Shown: positions 22,664-35,469 of the stretch, piece by piece | How positions within the stretch are numbered: position 1 is the first letter of the stretch | Layout: every line of letters begins with the position of its first letter | Assembly (NCBI GenBank): GCA_933228675.1 | Contig: OW121740.1 | Span: forward strand, 130,107,799 to 130,171,798 | Origin: Stomorhina lunata | Taxonomy: Eukaryota > Arthropoda > Insecta > Diptera > Rhiniidae | Length of the DNA: 64,000 nt | Direction of reading: 5' to 3' | Notes under the pieces: model-generated | Databases searched by the model: none | What the model was told of the DNA's origin: nothing | The model's input: only the letters and a program-made list of their open reading frames with translations | Translations under genes and position numbers: made by a program

Positions 22664-24270
22664 TAATTCACAATAATATATAAAAGCCACATAGGTCAAT
22701 TAACATATATTACAAAGATTTAATCCTGACTAAAACTAATACTTTTAAAAATAAATCATATTCTCATTCTATATCAAAATACATATCTTAATAAATGTAT
22801 TCATAGGCTCCCCAGCCACAAAAAAAAGATTTAAAAAAAAAAAAATTTAGTATATATAAATAATCCCATAAGTAGTAGAGAATATATTAGCAAAATAAGC
22901 TCTATAGAATAACCAATGCAAAATTTAGAAGAACAGGTAAGATCAATGAGTATATATAGAGAAGAAAATCATCAGTGAAGGGACAAATATCTCAAAAGTT
23001 TTAGGCGAAACACATTGTTGGAATGGGAAAATAAACGAAGTTCACGGGGTAAAGTATTCCAAGAGCGCGCTACTCTAATAAGAAAAGAACGCCCGAAAAT
23101 TGAACATCTTATTCTCGGAATTAAAATCTGCGAATTTCTTCTAGAACGAGAAAAGATAAACTCAGAGCGTAAATGAGTAGGCATACCCATTTTAATAACC
23201 TTAAAAAACATAATCAAGTTTCGTGAATCAATAAAGTTCTTAAAATAAGTACCTAAGAAATCCTCAACATATGGTGAAATATGCGCTCGTCCACGAACTT
23301 TAAATACATAACGAACAATAATATGAACAATACGTCTAAGTTTAGAGATGTTGTATTCCAAAGTGCCACTAAATACCTCCAAGCCATACATAATATGAGA
23401 CATCAAGAGCGAAAATGCAATAATATATCGATTACGTCTAGGTAAATAAACACCAATAGAATAAAGTCTACGAAGGATGCCAATAATTCTGGAGCTAAGT
23501 CTATCAATATGATAATCAAACGTAAGTTTTCTATCAAGGATTAGTCCCAAACACTCAATTTTATCATCAAAATCAACCCTAGTGCCAGAAACACAAATCC
23601 TTAAGTTAGGTAGGTTAGCATTACCAAACAACATCGCTTTGGTTTTAGATGAATTTACCGACAGACAATTATCAGAGGACCATTGAAGAAATCGTCCTAT
23701 TGAAAAATCAATATTCGACTGCAAAACATCAACATTATCAATATTAGTTCGGAACAATAACAAAACATCATCTGCAAATAAAAAGGTTTTACAAACTGTG
23801 GTACCAATACAATCAGGAAGATCATTAATATACAAAATGAAAAGTAGAGGTCCTAGGACTGAGCCCTGAGGAACGCCAGACGAAAGGGGAAGCAACGCCG
23901 AATGTGTACCTCCAATATCAACAAACTGCAACCTCTCACATAAGTAGGAAAAAATGAGTTTGCAAGCCGAACTAGAAAAATCAAATAACCTTTTAAGCTT
24001 CCTTACAAGTACACAAAAATTCACTGAGTTAAAAGCCTTTGCCAAATCCATTGATACCAAAGCCGCAAAATTACCATTATTTAAACTCTCACGTACACCA
24101 TCAGTCAAATTAAGCAACAGTGATGTTGTGCTATGGCCACGACGGAATGCATACTGAGACGAAGAAATCCGATTACTAACATAGAGAAGAATCTGATCTT
24201 TCATTATATGCTCAACAACCTTAGATAGAGATGGAAGAATAGAAATAGGACGTAAATCATTCATACTTTG
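22615..24270 (-). mobile_element. 5'-truncated LINE with (AAAT)n tail and an open reverse transcriptase frame
   Basis: On the minus strand the element runs from an abrupt 5' truncation near 24270 through reverse transcriptase to a 3' UTR (22971-22665) and a 12-fold AAAT-type tail at 22617-22664. No second target duplication could be fixed by eye. The frame downstream of the truncation has no stop until 22972, which points to a young insertion. Confidence 0.85.
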
Positions 24271-24306
24271 TTTAAAGTGCAAACACAAAAGGCGCTGCAA
24301 AGTCAA
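22972..24306 (-). CDS. Reverse transcriptase (C-terminal part) of the LINE
   Basis: 444 codons without a stop; the first ~10 residues probably come from flanking DNA. RT blocks in order: MNDLRPISILPSLSKVVEHIM, the region around SSQYAFRRGHSTTSLLL, VSMDLAKAFNSVNF, LSSGVPQGSVLGPLLFILYI, TFLFADDVLLLF (catalytic FADD) and LSVNSSKTKAMLFG, then the thumb and the C-terminal tail with FKVRGRAHISPY. The N-terminal endonuclease and RT block 0 are missing. The style is that of the Jockey/CR1-like LINEs; I do not claim a clade. It cannot move on its own. Confidence 0.85.
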   Translation of the reverse strand: MTLQRLLCLHFKQSMNDLRPISILPSLSKVVEHIMKDQILLYVSNRISSSQYAFRRGHSTTSLLLNLTDGVRESLNNGNFAALVSMDLAKAFNSVNFCVLVRKLKRLFDFSSSACKLIFSYLCERLQFVDIGGTHSALLPLSSGVPQGSVLGPLLFILYINDLPDCIGTTVCKTFLFADDVLLLFRTNIDNVDVLQSNIDFSIGRFLQWSSDNCLSVNSSKTKAMLFGNANLPNLRICVSGTRVDFDDKIECLGLILDRKLTFDYHIDRLSSRIIGILRRLYSIGVYLPRRNRYIIAFSLLMSHIMYGLEVFSGTLEYNISKLRRIVHIIVRYVFKVRGRAHISPYVEDFLGTYFKNFIDSRNLIMFFKVIKMGMPTHLRSEFIFSRSRRNSQILIPRIRCSIFGRSFLIRVARSWNTLPRELRLFSHSNNVFRLKLLRYLSLH

Positions 24307-24873
24307 ACTTACACATAATTTTATTCTTGTCTTTTGAAAACAGATTTTTTAACATCTGATGTTGTTAATGACAATGTTATCAATTTCATATAATTTGGTT
24401 TGTTGGGTTAACAGAGAAAAAAAGCGTCAAAGCGATTTTTAATCAAAACAAAATTGTGTAGCACCCCTGGAGCCATTGAACATTTGACAAACTTCATTTT
24501 TAGGGGATGAAAAACGACTGACAGTAAATGAAAAGAAAAAAGTGCAGTGTGAAGTTTTTTCGGTGAAAGATTTAACAAAAATGTAAAATATTTAACAAAA
24601 ATCATAATTGTAAAAGAAATAGTTGTATAAAAAACGGTCCTAGCAATATAATATATATGTAAAATACGCAATATTGCAATTTTAATGCGGTTTATAGTGA
24701 TAAATAAAGAAGTAATATAAAACTAAATAAATGGAAGAAGGGGGTGAATAGATTTTTTTCGTGTCTCCAAACAAGTAATTTTTGTGCTGAAATTTTGAAA
24801 GTATAAGGGGGTTTCGAATTGTAAACTACCCCTGAAAAATAATTTTTAAAGTTTCCCCCCTTGAGGTAATCCG
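24271..24873. other. Upstream flank of spastin
   Basis: AT-rich DNA between the LINE and the spastin start. It should contain the spastin promoter and 5' UTR. No motif could be assigned. Confidence 0.35.
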
Positions 24874-27800
24874 ATGGTGCGTAACAAAACCCAATCATCT
24901 TCATCTTCTTCATCATCGGGCAATGCCAGTAATAGTAGCAGCACTAAATCACCCATACGTCAAAATACTCATCGCAAATCGTCCAGTACTTGTAGTGTAG
25001 CTTTAATAGATGATGTCAAACCCTCCACATCCTCTGCCCGTCGTTCGCCCAACTCCTCACCAGACGATGACACTGATGACTACGATACAACACCCGTAAC
25101 CCAAAGATCAGCATTTGGTTCAGTACACAAACAAAATCTTTACGTTGTTTCATTTCCCATCATATTCCTGTTTAATGTACTACGTACGCTAATCTATCAG
25201 CTGTTTTGTATATTTCGTTATTTGTACGGTGCCAGCACCAAAGTCATTTATCGTCCACACAAGCGTGAATGTAATATAGAAATTGTTGTTGGCTCTTCCT
25301 CATCGTCAGGAACAGCTCAAACCTCCGCATTAACAACTCTAACATCGAAAGATAGACATCAACTGCTCGAGCAGGCGCACAACGTAAATACTTCCACTGC
25401 AATTGCTCCATATCCACTTATTGGCTCTCAACGCATACGTCCACAACAGCAATTGGAAATGTTTAATAGAAATAATGCTATTGCTTCAGGGCCAGGACCT
25501 GGTGATCCACTGTTGGCCAAACAGAAACATCATCATCGTCGAGCTTTCGAATATATTTCAAAAGCATTAAAAATTGACGAAGAAAATGAAGGTAAGTTGT
25601 TTACTTCTTTATTTTTAATTCTTTCGATTTTTTCACTATACTCGTACAATTGATAATCTACAAATTAAATGAGTCATAAAAATGTTTGTATGATTTTTAT
25701 GGCGGATGAGGGGGACAAAACAAAATCAATAAAATTGGCTATGATTTTGCTTTTGTTTATAATTAAACATATAAACAACATTTAAAATTGATTTAAAAAT
25801 ATTATTAGAGTTCATTTATCCTTTTTTACAACTCTCTAACACTGCACGGCTATAGACAACTATGATGTCATAGGTATCTAAAAAATTATACTATTATAAC
25901 TACTTCAGATGTTCAGAATAAGTGTTTTTTTTAAATGGTCTTTAAAAATTACACTAAGTTGAAATGATAGGTTAGGTTTGAATGGCTTTGCCAATATTTA
26001 ATGATTAATTGGAGACCCTTGATGTCCATGGCGATCCTTCCTTGATAGAAAAACAAGTAGTGAGGAGAGAGCAGCGTCGAAACTAGAATAATTAAGCAAG
26101 GAAAAAATTAGAGATAATCAGCTAGTATTACGATAGATTTGAAAAGAGTTATCTAAGCCCTCTAAGTACAACTAGAGGGTTTAGATAACTTGGTAAATGC
26201 ACCTGGCCAAGCTAATCAAGCTACAAGTCCTACTATAAATGCTGGGGAAAGGAGAGCTATCCCGAATAGAACCTCAATCAGCAAAAAATCAGCCAACATT
26301 GGCAAGAACACTCTGTTCATGAGACCGAGTACTTACAAAGCTGCTTTGGCCACACTCCCTGTTTCGGGTTCAAGTACCCTTCCTACACTCTGGTTCAAGT
26401 ACCCTCCCTGCCCATAGGAGTCCTAGAGCGGGGAGTGAAATTCCCTCTCAAAAGACTCCTATTCAGTACAGCAAGGAGACCCCAAACCTGGTTTCGGGCC
26501 CACCTAATGCGTTACTAGGAAGCAATCTACCCCGCCCAGAAGGGCCTGAAGACTCCCTTATTCCTGAGGAGAAAGCATTAAAAGAATGGGCTACTAAGAC
26601 GTTGGTTGACTCTCAGGCCAAGACTAGTCCTCGGACGCGCCTAAACGGCAACGCTCCAAGAAGGAGATACTTCGCAGACCTAGTCCTCTGCCAAGGAGAT
26701 ACTGGAGCACCTTCAGATAAGTAATTCGAGCTTATCTGTCCATGAATGGAAGGTAGCTAAGATCTCTGAACCTGAAGAAGCTCTCCTTACGCAGGAAAGT
26801 CTAGCTCTGCTCCGAGAGATGTGAGGGAAGATTTTCTACGTTTTCAAAGAAATCTCCCTGCAAGTCTACCGGGGTGATTATAAGCACATCGGTCAGTTCA
26901 TCGGATCCCCCGGTAGGAATGATGACGTTTCCGGCCCATCGCTTCTTATGCAATCTGGATATTCTACAGGCTACCATATTACACCAAATCCTTGCGGTTT
27001 TTCCTTTTTCTTTAACAGATAATGTCTTATGCACAATAAGACATATTATTATACCCTATATCTCCATAGTAAGGAATGATTAAAAGGGTGTGTGCTGATA
27101 TATGGTACACATTGTACCGATAGACTTAAAATCGCTCGCTAAGTGTAGTTCGGATAACTGGCAGGTTTGGCGCCATGTAATATTGTAATCAAAATACAGG
27201 TCGCAGTTTTTAAGATCAAAAAATGAAACTTGTCACAAACATTTTTTTCGGTTTTGAAATGGGTTGTCATGAAATTTAGCTTAGCGGTTTTAGTTTAAAA
27301 AACTTGTATCACCTTAAGATTGCGGTGCTGACTGTATAGGTAAGCTTGTTATCGCAAATTTACCGAGAAATTAATAATATTTAAGCCTGGTCTAAGCATC
27401 TAAGCATAAATTATATTTTCTTATATTTCTTATTTCATACTAAATAAAAAAAAAACACAAAACTATTTTATATTTTTATTAAACTATTTAAAATATTTTT
27501 AATTCAGGTCATAAAGAACTAGCAATCGAATTGTATCGCAAAGGTATTAAGGAATTGGAAGATGGTATTGCTGTTGACTGCTGGAGTGGTCGCGGTGAAG
27601 TTTGGGAACGAGCTCAACGTTTGCACGATAAAATGCAAACAAATCTATCAATGGCAAGGGATCGTTTACATTTTCTAGGTAATGACAAAAAGCATTTACA
27701 AAATTTATTAAATTATTTAAACTTTTACATTATTCTAAAGTAGTGAAATTTATAATATGTAGCATGTATTTTACAACTTTTTATAATTTAAATTTTCGTT

Positions 27801-29849
27801 ATTTTTAAGTTTTTATTTTATTTTTCTGTTGTTTTTTATTTTTATTTTTTATGTCATAAACATCATTTTGTTGTTGTGTTACGTTTTGTGGTATAAAATA
27901 ACAAACTCAAAATTGTTCGAAAACAAATATATAGAGTTGCGTGATGAACAATTACGATTGGAACAACTAAACCTCAAGGAAGTGCATAAAGAACAAAAGG
28001 CTAGTGGAAATGAATCAAATTTAAAACATAGAAAAATTACAAAACCTTCGTCTTCTTCGTCTTCGGCAAAGCCATCTTATGTACAAATCGTGCAGCCCAT
28101 GCATTTTGAATCGAATAGTAGTCCAACTACAATACCCACGGTTCGTACAAATAATACCACTAAGTTACGCAGCATAGCTGCACATAATATAAGAAATAAT
28201 AATTCAAATACAACCAATACCTCCTCCTCCTCAAGTTCTAGTTCGAGATTGCCTTTAACCGGTAAGTTTTTATATTTTATTCAAATATTGTAATATGTAC
28301 AAAACTGACATGGATCAAACAAACAATGAAATAATTGCACAATATAATATTTGTTTTTCTCAAATTCGTATAATGTTAGAGCAATGCTTATTTTAAAAAT
28401 TCCATCTCATCATCATCACACATTAAGCACGTTAAACAAAATGATTTCTTATTTTATTTTTTAATTTTCTTATTGCTTTTTATAAAGAAATTAATTTTTT
28501 AATCATTTAATGTAACTAAAATCTTTATTATAAAATTATTGTCATTTCAGCTTCGGGACGTAAACTTACTGTTAGCTCTAAGCGACCTGGCAATTTGGCT
28601 GTTGCAAATAAATCCCAGACTTTACCACGAAATTTGGGTTCCAAAAATGCAATAGCTGGTATACCACGTCAACCGATTAAAACTGCAGCAACGCCTCCAG
28701 CCGTTCGAAGACAATTTGTAAGTAAATTTTGTCTTCTACCAATTACAGATTAATGATTTTTAATTCATTCATTTATTAAGTCGTCTGGACGTAATACACC
28801 TCCTCAACGATCTCGTACTCCTATTAGCGGTATTGGTAGTGGACAATCAAATAGTGGGTCTAATACTCCCAGTGTTAGTGTTAAAGGAGTTGAACAGAAA
28901 CTAGTTCAAATAATACTCGATGAAATCGTCGAAGGTGGTGCGAAAGTAGAATGGAGTGATATAGCTGGCCAGGAAGTTGCCAAACAGGCATTACAGGAAA
29001 TGGTTATACTACCAGCTGTCAGACCAGAACTATTTACTGGTAAGAGAATTGTATATAAATTTATTTGTACAACATTTTAATTAATTATTTCCTGTCTACT
29101 CAGGTTTGCGCGCTCCTGCTAAAGGTCTTTTACTTTTCGGTCCACCGGGCAATGGCAAAACTTTACTTGCACGTGCAGTAGCTACAGAATGTAGTGCAAC
29201 ATTCCTAAATATTTCAGCAGCTTCGCTAACGAGCAAATACGTAGGTGATGGTGAAAAATTAGTAAGAGCCCTTTTTGCAGTCGCTCGGGAAATGCAACCT
29301 TCTATAATATTCATTGATGAAGTTGATTCTTTACTCTCTGAACGTAGCAGCAATGAACATGAAGCTTCTAGACGTCTAAAAACGGAATTTCTTGTTGAAT
29401 TTGATGGCCTACCGGGAAATCCTGATGGTGATCGTATTGTAGTCTTAGCCGCCACTAATCGCCCGCAGGAATTGGATGAGGCCGCTTTAAGGCGTTTTAC
29501 AAAACGTGTCTACGTGGCTTTGCCCGATGTAGAAACTCGAGAACTATTATTAAGGCGCTTGCTACAAAAGCAAGGTAGTCCTCTAGACACAGATGCTCTC
29601 AAACGTCTTGCCAAGCTTACAGAAGGTTATTCCGGGTCAGATCTTACTGCTCTAGCAAAAGATGCAGCTCTAGAGCCTATACGTGAATTAGATGTTGAGC
29701 AGGTTAAATGTTTGGACATAAGTGCCATGCGTCCTATAACAGAAAATGATTTTCATAATTCTCTTAAACGAATACGTCGTTCAGTGGCTCCACAGAGTTT
29801 AACATCTTATGAAAAATGGTCTCAAGAATATGGTGATATTACCATATAA
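24874..29849 (+). CDS. spas: Spastin, microtubule-severing AAA ATPase
   Basis: Six exons, 24874-25591, 27508-27678, 27935-28261, 28551-28717, 28781-29039 and 29104-29849, give 795 residues (Drosophila spastin is about 758). Spastin severs microtubules and shapes ER and neurites. Seen: a Ser-rich start, a hydrophobic hairpin-like segment (about 91-118), the MIT domain (about 222-305, with [20 protein letters not shown]), a low-complexity linker with the microtubule-binding region, then the AAA module with Walker A GPPGNGKT (560-567), Walker [13 protein letters not shown] (about 614-625), [15 protein letters not shown] and the C-terminal helix ending YGDITI. All junctions are in phase. Exon 3 was fixed by its acceptor (ATATAG|AGTTGCG), since the alternative AG gives a stop. 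The first intron is 1.9 kb and holds transposon debris. Confidence 0.96.
25960..27035 (+). mobile_element. Degenerate retrotransposon ORF1-like piece in spastin intron 1
   Basis: The base composition rises in GC here and no longer looks like an intron. A plus-strand reading near 26745-26885 gives [15 protein letters not shown] ... LALLREM ... [13 protein letters not shown], a pattern like the DUF4780-type domain found in ORF1/gag-like proteins of insect retroelements. Stops and frame changes show that it is dead. The family call is tentative and rests on pattern memory only. Confidence 0.4.
27036..27200 (+). repeat. Diverged left end of an R150-type repeat in spastin intron 1
   Basis: TTATACCCTATATCTCCATAG ... 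GTGTGTGCTGATATATGG ... ATAGACTTAAAATCGC follows the same order as the left end of copy A (cttcaccaccatagg, gtgctgatg, ggcttagaatcac), but it is strongly diverged. Confidence 0.5.
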
Positions 29850-30740
29850 AAAAAGTAATATTTATAACATCGACATACATTTACATACAATACACATACA
29901 TAAACATACAAACAACGTGAAGAACTCCACCACTATAAACTAAACCTTTTTAGGATAATTTAAATGCATATATTCTATAACTACATACTATATATGATTT
30001 TTTCCTTACATTTATTTAATCTATCACCACTACAGCAATAACAAATATGTAACCACCTTCACCGTACTACTCCTTCCTACCCCCTAAAATGCATAATTTC
30101 CTCCTGCACATATTTAATTTGAACAAGCACAGAGAGCGAGTGATATTGTATGGCAGTTGCATTCTAAGGAGTTTACACTATAATTCTATGTGAGTGTATC
30201 CCTTTACTTATTTTTATATTATACTAGTTTTTTAATAATTTAGTTTTAGTCTCTTGTCATCAATACATTTCCATAGTGTTATTTGTTTTCATATAACAAT
30301 TTTTATTGTTAAAAAATAGCTTAAACTATTTTTTTTTTTTAATTTCATGCATAGAAAAGTGCCCTTTAAATAATTTTAAATTAATTTAATTTCTTGTTGC
30401 TACATTATATCTCATTGTATTGTCATATTTTTTTAACTATTAAATTAAGTTTTTCACCATTTTTGAGATTTGTTTTAAAATTTCATTTATTAGTAATTTT
30501 TAGTAAAAAAAACTTAAACTATGTGTTACAGGCTCCTACGGTAGAGGCATTAAATCTAACAGATAATAAATTATATGTGAAATTAATTTCGAAATAATTG
30601 AAATGTTTTTGATAGAGAAGAAATTTTTGATACAAACATTAAATAAAAATAAATATAACGGAGAAACGGTTTACCTTATTCAATTTCTGTATGTGTTCCA
30701 AACACTATTTTTTAAACGCATCAATTTTATTTATAAGATA
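29850..30740. other. Spastin 3' region
   Basis: AT-rich sequence, probably spastin 3' UTR at first and then intergenic. No gene is supported; short open frames here are chance. Confidence 0.4.
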
Positions 30741-30925
30741 ACAGGTGGTCTGAAAAGTTCGCAGTCTCACATAGATTTTTTTTTTTGTTTATACAATTTG
30801 ATTTTATTGATGACTTCGAATGCGATACAGTTTTATAGCACGAGTTATCTTTAGCTTCAAAATAGATCTTACTTTCGGCAATTACCTTTTTACGCCACAA
30901 ATTTCCATATAATTTTGCCATCGTT
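30741..30925 (-). mobile_element. Mariner-like element remnant, C-terminal end
   Basis: On the minus strand the frame reads KKVIAESKIYFEAKDNSCYK, like the C-terminal (ViaEseaYFeaKdkSfYK) segment of mariner transposases, then runs to an end ACAGGTGGTCTGAAAAGTTCG-like on the plus strand, which resembles a mariner terminal repeat. The rest of the transposase upstream (to about 31450) is too decayed to read. Confidence 0.55.
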
Positions 30926-33900
30926 TTTATAATTTATGACACGGTATATTGTCTAGATAAAATTTACTTTTTTGTTTTTTAATTGTCTTATCCTTCAAAC
31001 GCTTAAATAATGATTTTCAAGATATTCGGTAAATATTATTTCAAATGTATTACAAAATACTGATGCGTCTTTTCACGTTTAGTCCTCTCGACAGAATGTG
31101 CGAATTAATGGAGCCATGTTTTATTCTTTGTCAAATGTTGACATTAAAATTCGGGTTTATAACGTAGAACATCTCCAAAAACAGTTCTAAACCATAATTT
31201 CGTTGTTGGTTTTGTTTTTTTTTGTAACCTTGTGCGACAGTCTCTCAAAACGAAGCTTTCGCATACTTAAACTTTCTTTCAAGATAAGTCCTTTTAAATG
31301 CTTTTGTCGTTAACAGCTTTTTTAAGGCATCCACTGTGTGAATCGTTCTCGATGCTTATTTCGCCTCAAGCCACTTCTTTACAATTAACACCTCCAGGTA
31401 ATGTTTACTATCAGTTAATTTTTCGCCTAAAAGCTAATTTTTATTAACAATTACCTTGTATCCAATTGTTTCCAAGTTCTAAAAGTCTCTTCATTAAAAA
31501 TGTCATATCTCTCGAATTAATAGTCCGACAGGTGTCTTTTAAAAGTAAAGGCTTTGTATGAATCATATTTGTATATTAAATACATGTACATACATATTTA
31601 TCAAAATACAAATTTTTCAGTCCACATGTTACTATAATTTCAAAAATATCGAACCGAGTTTTGTCTTTCAATATATTTTTTATAGCGACCATCGGACTCA
31701 TTGATGGTTTGTAATTTTTGTATATTTGTAATTTTCATAATATTGGCTTAAACCCGAAAAAGGACATATATCCTGAATCCCTATGAAATTTTAAGTCGTT
31801 TGTGCGATGACTGTCTGTAGTCTGTACGTCCGACTATTAAAAAAGATTGGTATTATAATTGGTAGAAATCCGTTAAAGTTTAACCATATAGCTTGTATAT
31901 AAATTACTTACGGAAACAGCTTAAATACCAAAAAGAATAGTATTGTTTAAAAGCCCAAAATAGCGAACAAAGTTGTTATTTTAAAAATATTTATAAATTT
32001 AATAAAAATTGATATTGGGTATATGATATTTGGCAAAGCCGAATATATTCTCTAACTAGTTTTCCATATCATATTCATAACACCTACACCTACACATACA
32101 TATGTATGTAAGTTAATTTTTGCCTTTACATTCCATTAAGTTTTTCTTTCAAAACCTTGATATCCTTCCTCTTACTTAATTTTTGTATGATATTAAAGAC
32201 ATAAAATAGTATACATATATAAGTTATTTAACAATTTTAAAGAAATATTTTAACATGTTTAGCTGATATCTGAAGAATAATGGAAATATGTAATCAAAAA
32301 TGGCAACTTTTATTTTAACCCATCGCAAATCAATTTCATTATGCTTCGGTTTTGAAAAATTCATAAATTAATTCATTAATTATATATTTTAGTTATAATT
32401 AATATAAATCAAGTTAAGTTATATTAGTGAAACATGCTTAATTTCCCAGTGCTATTCGCTAATTTTTCTCCTAATAATATTAAATAGTTCCTTAGAATTT
32501 ACTTTTGGTGTTATATATTTTTTTGTAATAAAAAACACTAAGAAGTTTCTTTAATTGTTATTAGTTTTATTTAATGTAGAATAAGCTTAGAACATTTTAA
32601 AAAGTGCTAATTTCGAAAGCACGATTTAGAGTTATATAATACTTCTGTATGGGTTCAAAATTCTAGTTCCAACAATGCTATTAGAGTCATTCTGGCTACT
32701 ATACATTATTTTAAAAACTTATGATTTTGGACAAAGTTTTACCAAAGACTTTATAATATAAAGATGTTGCACTTCCATACATTGATTTGCCGTATGGTCG
32801 TTTTAAAAAATCCCATAAAAAGAGAGTATACTGCCAATGAGAGGAAGCTAAGGCACACACACATGCTCATGAAATGTATGTTTGTAAGTAAATGTGTTTT
32901 TCATTGTTCTTTATCCAATTGTATTTCACATTTGACAGAAAAAAATGTATGGAGTACAATATCTTTATATTATATTGTCTTTGGTTTTACATTTCTTTTG
33001 AGATATTAAGTTCTTGCAACAACATCATTCCTATTGCAAAAAAATAATAATTTTAGTCCTCTGATTTCAGTTGTACTATTAATTTTTCGAATTTAACTAT
33101 GAAAAAATTACCGGACTTAAAAAAATGTCGCTCCAATCCAATATCTACAAAATCAGTTCCTTGAATTACTTATTCTACTAAATTAACAAGAAAATTTAGA
33201 GAACAACTTTATATTTAACCAGTTAAACAGTGTTAAATGTTTAAAATGATCAAACGTGTTTTTCAAACCTTATTCAAATAAAGGCCGATGTTTGAAATTT
33301 TTTTTATGTATTTTCAAAATTTATTAACCTTTGAAAAATTATCATTTTTCAAATTTATAATAAAGGTTATTATTTTAAAACCTGGAAAAGAAAATTCTGT
33401 AGCTGAATTTCGATCGAAATGGTTTTAGGTTCTATAGATTCCAAAACATTTTCAGTGCTCAAAAACATTTCAAAACAAGATTTCTTTCAGTTGAAATCAG
33501 TAACACTTTCTTTGTTTCAACAAATAACAATAATTAATTGAAGAAATTGTTCAAATGATTAATAAACAAAGAAAAACATACAAATTCTATTCCACTTTGA
33601 AAATAGAAAGTAGTTTCATTCCAAAAAAATAATCGTTTTGCTTTTTCTATAGAAGCAAAATACGGAATTAATTCCACTTCCGAACGGAATTGAATTCTGT
33701 GAAATGGCTAAATATATCGTCGTGAGGGTGTTTATGCGCTCTATACGCCAAAAATGCACTTTGAGAAAATTGTTCTAGAAGTTTTAACTTAATTTTTAAA
33801 AAAAAAAAACTTTACAATAGAATTTCGAGATTTTTACACCATATATTTGGCGTATAGACCAAAATAGTACAAAATATCTGTTTTCAAGCATATAGAACAA

Positions 33901-35177
33901 AACGGATATAGAACAAAACGGAAAAATGTGCGATTTAAAAATCTTTTCTTTAGAAAAATTTTTGATATTTTATAAAATTATCGATATTGTCTAAATATCG
34001 AAAATAAGTGAAAACATTGATAAAGATTACTATTTATATGTCAACGAATATTCGGGCCTAAAAAAATTAATCAAAAACGTCATTGATCAAATTTTTGAGG
34101 TTAGACGATACAAACGAGAACAGACACAAAAAGTTTATCATTTTAATACAGAAAATTTTTTATATTTAAAAAATAAACTATTAAATACATTCCAAAAACT
34201 CTTAATAATTGTTTTATATTGGTTTAATTAAATTTATAATTAGTTTAGTTATAGTATGTATCTATGTAGACCTTATTTCCCTCTACAAAAAATAATTATA
34301 CAATTTTTTAGTTATTAAATGTTTAAATAAAATATGTAACACAAAACTTCCACTAATCCAACATAAAATATAAAATGAAAATTCATACCCAAATGTATTT
34401 TGAATTATTCAATAATCGAAATACACATCTTTGTAGGCATATGTAATCTATATTTTTGCTAATTAATTATAGAAACCATAAACGAAACTCAAATCAAAAA
34501 CCATAAACTATCATTGTAAATTGTATTTTAATTTATATTAAAAATTATTAATAAAAATCAAACACAAATATACAATTTTTAAACCTGTAGAAATTGGGAA
34601 AGTTATTTGTAATTGTCATTTAGTTATCACATACGATTAAATTGTTGTATGATCATATGAATTGGTTTTACATGAAACAGACAAATAATTTTAAATTTTA
34701 AAGGTAATACAAGATTTGTTTTCACCTTTTTCATTCGTTTGCATTTCTTCTTACACTATTAAGTAGTTTTTTATATATAAATCACAAATAGTTTTAAAAC
34801 ATACAAACAATTTTATGTGTTTACCATTTTTTATATTTCAAACTTTCTTTATTTTTAATTTAGTGTAAAAAATAAATTTACAAACAATAAAGATAAAAAA
34901 GGATATTTATTACTTGTAAATGTAGCATTAAAGATTTTGCATAATATTTATTATATTTTATGATTAGTATACATCCAAACATAATTAATTATTAATTAAG
35001 TGGAGCAACGTATTTTAGAACGTTTAAAATAATAAAGATTTAAAAAAATATTCATACAAAAAACAAAATATATATACATACGTATATCGTGTATTATTTA
35101 AAAATGGCATTTACTATCAGAATAAAACTTATTATTTTTACTGATTCTATTAAATTTACATTTAACATAGGAAATAT
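30926..35177. other. Gene-poor AT-rich stretch
   Basis: About 4.2 kb without any recognisable gene. Around 31740-32060 a few phrases (GACTGTCTGTAG, ACTTACGGAAACAGCTTAAATACC, TTTGGCAAAGCCGAATATA) suggest a worn R150-like repeat. The rest is simple AT-rich sequence. I see no tRNA or other RNA gene. Confidence 0.45.
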
Positions 35178-35194
35178 CAATATTCTTTATAGTG

Positions 35195-35440
35195 GTCATA
35201 CAATTTCTCGATGTTATTTTTATATAACGATTTGTTTTTGACTTCAAAATAGGCCTCTGATTCGACAATTACGTCATCATCGATGCATTATTTCTAGGTC
35301 TGAAAACAGAAAAATATCGCGGGGTCCAGATCATAAGAGTCAAATCAAAAATTTTCTAACACGTACTGAACCACACCATCTCCTATTTCGACGAAATTAT
35401 GTATATCGTCACCTAAATGACGAAATAACCTATCTAGCAA
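35195..35440 (-). mobile_element. Second mariner-like remnant
   Basis: A minus-strand reading of 35195-35280 gives DDDVIVESEAYFEVKNKSLYKNNIEKLYDHY in short form (start DDDVIVESEAYF), a close match to the mariner C-terminus and different from the copy at 30.8 kb. It is bounded on both sides by a 22-bp direct repeat, TCAATATTCTTTATAGTGGT-type, at about 35178 and 35445. Confidence 0.6.
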
Positions 35441-35469
35441 ATTTCAATATTCTTTATAGTGGTCATGTT

